A stretch of 40,583 nt of DNA from an uncultured Clostridia bacterium. GTDB taxonomy: Bacteria > Bacillota > Clostridia > Lachnospirales > CAG-274. This document shows positions 38,219-40,583 of this stretch, piece by piece. The notes below the pieces were generated by a model. That model made no database searches, was not told the DNA's origin, and was given only the letters and a program-made list of their open reading frames with translations. How positions within the stretch are numbered: position 1 is the stretch's first letter; each line of letters begins with the position of its first letter. The translations under genes and the position numbers were made by a program. The stretch covers positions 1 to 40,583 of the forward strand of contig CANRNM010000005.1 of assembly GCA_947631975.1 (NCBI GenBank). Reading direction: 5' to 3'.

Positions 38219-38238
38219 TTGAAAGCAGTACAAAATTT

Positions 38239-39102
38239 TTATTTTAATTCAACAACTATTCCCGACTGCGTTATGCTGTCGGTGATGTTGACGGGGTTTA
38301 TTGTTTTTATATCGAAATAGGCGTTGTCCTCGTTTTCTCGGATTCCCGTCTTTATGTAGCGCAAAAGTATTTCAATAAGTCTGTCGCCGTCCTTTATGTC
38401 CGCAAGTGAAAAGGCACTTTTGAGCATATCTGTATTATGCGCGCTCAGCTCTTTTCTCTGCCCTTCTATATCGGCATACTTTATATAGAGCTTTGAAATA
38501 CCTTCGCCGTCTTTATATATCGTGAGCGAGAGGGGTAAATTATCGGAGAACATCTCCACATTGTCAAAGGACAAGCCGAACATTTTATCCGGAATGGCGG
38601 AGAGCAGATATTCTTCATTTGCAAAGTCCAATCTGTCATAGGCTCCGCCCGTGAGCGCGCCGCAGAAAAGCCAGTCGGCGATATTGAAGCCCTTTATAAG
38701 TTCTTCATATCCCGAAGGTATATATAAATTATCATTATAAAGGCTGTACCAGTCGCCGTCCTCGGCTATGAGCATATCATGAACGGTATCTCTGCGGACA
38801 TTGACTCTGCCGTTATGTTCGCTCCCGCTGTTGTGCTGAACAAGATAGACATTCGAAAGAGGGAGCGTATCATAAAAGCTCTTTATGCCGTTTTTATATT
38901 CGTTGTATTTTTCTGCCGTGTATTCTCCGTTTTCATCACGCAGATGATCGGGAACATAGCCTTTGTTGAAGTCCACATATTTTTGCTTGCCCTCTATCAC
39001 TATATCTCCCACACTTACCATAGAGGCGTTTTCTATATCCTCCGGCTTTGCGCAGCCGCAGAGGGCAGCAAGCGCTATGCATATAATAAAAAGCTTTTTC
39101 AT
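38239..39102 (-). CDS. Putative lipoprotein
   Basis: MKKLFIICIALAALCGCAKPED lipobox; 287 aa. Confidence 0.8.
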   Translation of the reverse strand: MKKLFIICIALAALCGCAKPEDIENASMVSVGDIVIEGKQKYVDFNKGYVPDHLRDENGEYTAEKYNEYKNGIKSFYDTLPLSNVYLVQHNSGSEHNGRVNVRRDTVHDMLIAEDGDWYSLYNDNLYIPSGYEELIKGFNIADWLFCGALTGGAYDRLDFANEEYLLSAIPDKMFGLSFDNVEMFSDNLPLSLTIYKDGEGISKLYIKYADIEGQRKELSAHNTDMLKSAFSLADIKDGDRLIEILLRYIKTGIRENEDNAYFDIKTINPVNITDSITQSGIVVELK

Positions 39103-40136
39103 ACTCTCACCCCCTGTTTTTTAACTATGAATGTCGAAATGGCAAAGCCTACCGCCGCAAGTATAAATGTCATTACAATATTTACGGCAAAGGGCGCGTG
39201 CATGGAATAGCCTGCCAGAGCAAAGCACAGCACAAAGAGCAATTTGAAAGCAAATGAAGTGTTCTTCAATGAAAATGCGCCCGACTGCTCGGAAAGCTTA
39301 GGCATAGCCGAAAGCTTTAAAGCCAAGGCAAAAAGCCCTGCCGAAAGAACGGAATAATATACAAGAGCTGCCACGGGATATTGACCTAATACGCCACCGT
39401 ACACAAATAAAGACATATACATATCGTTGAGCGCACCTGTAGATCCGCTATAGATAGATAAATACACATTGAAATAGCCCGGATAAATAAAGGGCATTAT
39501 CTTTTCTATGGCTTCACGGGATATGCTCTCAAAGCAGGTGGCTGCAAGAAAGGGAATGAATATCATCACAGCCGTTATGACTGCGCCCGTAAGAGAGCTG
39601 CCCATGACATAGCTCATTATAACCGACAATAGATATATAAAAACTGTAACCGCAAAAAGCGAGAGCACATTTTTAAATATCTCGCCTGCGCTTATAATAT
39701 CGGGCGTTATGTTAAGTGACATGAGCGCATCTCTGTATATATCCCCATACCGCGAAAGAGTGAAAAGCATGACGGCAAGCATACAAATATAGCAAATAAG
39801 TATGAGCGATATGCCCGTTATAAGCTTTGCGCGCACAACAAAGCCGTTTGCAACGGGAAGGCTTTTCCAGAGCTTATTGAAGCCGTCGCCGAACTGTATA
39901 TATGCAAGCAGGAGCACGGGGAGTATTTCTATAATTGAAAAATAAGGGTCTATTATATAGAGCTTTATACTTATATCGTTCCTAAGAAAAAGTATGTCGT
40001 TCACCTCATCCGCCACTATGCCCGAGTGTATGCCCGACCATAATATAAAAGCAACGGCTATAAACACCATGAAGGACGCGAGCTTTTTAAGCTCACAGCG
40101 CACTATGACCGCAAATTTATTATTCATAACATACAC
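39099..40136 (-). CDS. Multi-pass membrane protein, ABC-2-type permease-like
   Basis: About 6 hydrophobic helices; overlaps lipoprotein start and follows another membrane ORF. Confidence 0.7.
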   Translation of the reverse strand: MYVMNNKFAVIVRCELKKLASFMVFIAVAFILWSGIHSGIVADEVNDILFLRNDISIKLYIIDPYFSIIEILPVLLLAYIQFGDGFNKLWKSLPVANGFVVRAKLITGISLILICYICMLAVMLFTLSRYGDIYRDALMSLNITPDIISAGEIFKNVLSLFAVTVFIYLLSVIMSYVMGSSLTGAVITAVMIFIPFLAATCFESISREAIEKIMPFIYPGYFNVYLSIYSGSTGALNDMYMSLFVYGGVLGQYPVAALVYYSVLSAGLFALALKLSAMPKLSEQSGAFSLKNTSFAFKLLFVLCFALAGYSMHAPFAVNIVMTFILAAVGFAISTFIVKKQGVRV

Positions 40137-40139
40137 CTC

Positions 40140-40583
40140 CTATGAAAAAAGCTTTTCGAGCCTTGAAATTATATAATACGAAAACAAAAAGCACAATGCA
40201 AGTATTATACAATTCCATGTGAGCGTATTGCTTAAGCGTCCGAAGGATGGCAGCAAATCAATAGAAAGCCAGAACGAAAAACCGCCCGTTACAGTACCTA
40301 TGAAATATGCAAGCCTTCTGAAGCACGGCGAGAGGAAAAGACTGCCCGCGCGTGAGTTTTCGCTTATTTTTAATCCTGCAAACGCAAGTAAAACAAGTAT
40401 TGCAGAGATAAGAGAGCCGAAAATGATATAAAAGGCATAAAGCGGTATATATCTTCCAAATACGCCGACGGTAAATTTCATATGGTTATAATTGAGGCTT
40501 ACATTTATGAATGAATGGTTTATTACCCCTGCAAATCCGGATATGTCAGTGTTTATTGCAGTCAGAAATTGCTGAAGTCCCGT
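40140..40583 (-). CDS. Membrane protein (ABC-2-like), N-terminus beyond the right edge
   Basis: The frame of the 113-aa ORF stays open for 34 further codons to the window end (TGLQQFLTAINTDISGFAGVINHSFINVSLNYNH-MKFTV...), so it is truncated. Confidence 0.7.
   Translation of the reverse strand, partial: TGLQQFLTAINTDISGFAGVINHSFINVSLNYNHMKFTVGVFGRYIPLYAFYIIFGSLISAILVLLAFAGLKISENSRAGSLFLSPCFRRLAYFIGTVTGGFSFWLSIDLLPSFGRLSNTLTWNCIILALCFLFSYYIISRLEKLFS

Noticed and set aside
1-40583. tRNA, rRNA, CRISPR arrays, intact transposases
   Set aside because: Scanned by eye; no regularly spaced direct repeats, tRNA-like T-loop sequences or transposase/integrase ORFs recognised.

Overview
The window is a 40.6-kb chromosomal segment, probably from a Clostridia/Lachnospiraceae-type Firmicute (inferred from PolC, GerW/YtfJ, LplABC-type transporter and BspA-like LRR genes). 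It has two parts. (1) Positions 1 to ~9.2 kb look accessory: an operon of three uncharacterised genes open at the left edge (two membrane proteins plus a protein with a possible restriction-endonuclease-like D...QxK motif and glycine-rich hydrophobic segments), a cytosolic BspA-like LRR protein, a PD-(D/E)XK nuclease, a 5'-nucleotidase lipoprotein and a DUF4160/DUF2442 pair. (2) Positions ~9.2 to 40.6 kb are mostly core. A 14-gene minus-strand array runs rnhB-yraN-pgeF-lipoprotein-DUF512-der-plsY-gpsA-GH43-orphan-DUF2953-gerW-DUF6106-like-guaA. Then come a subtilase with an overlapping 46-aa mini-ORF, an alpha/beta hydrolase, an LplABC-type sugar ABC operon with a long potentially structured leader, the cluster pyrH-frr-uppS-cdsA-dxr-rseP-ispG-polC, and an ABC-2-like membrane locus cut by the right edge. 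Most notable: guaA lacks about 30 conserved residues, apparently deleted in frame between duplicated FIRV-coding sequences; a family of short intergenic palindromes (GGGCGnnnn...CGCCCCTACA) occurs five times; the sugar-transporter leader is a candidate structured RNA; and the unexplained operon plus nuclease/TA-like genes sit next to the guaA 3' end, a known integration hotspot. No tRNA, rRNA or CRISPR array was recognised. All family calls are by eye, without database searches.
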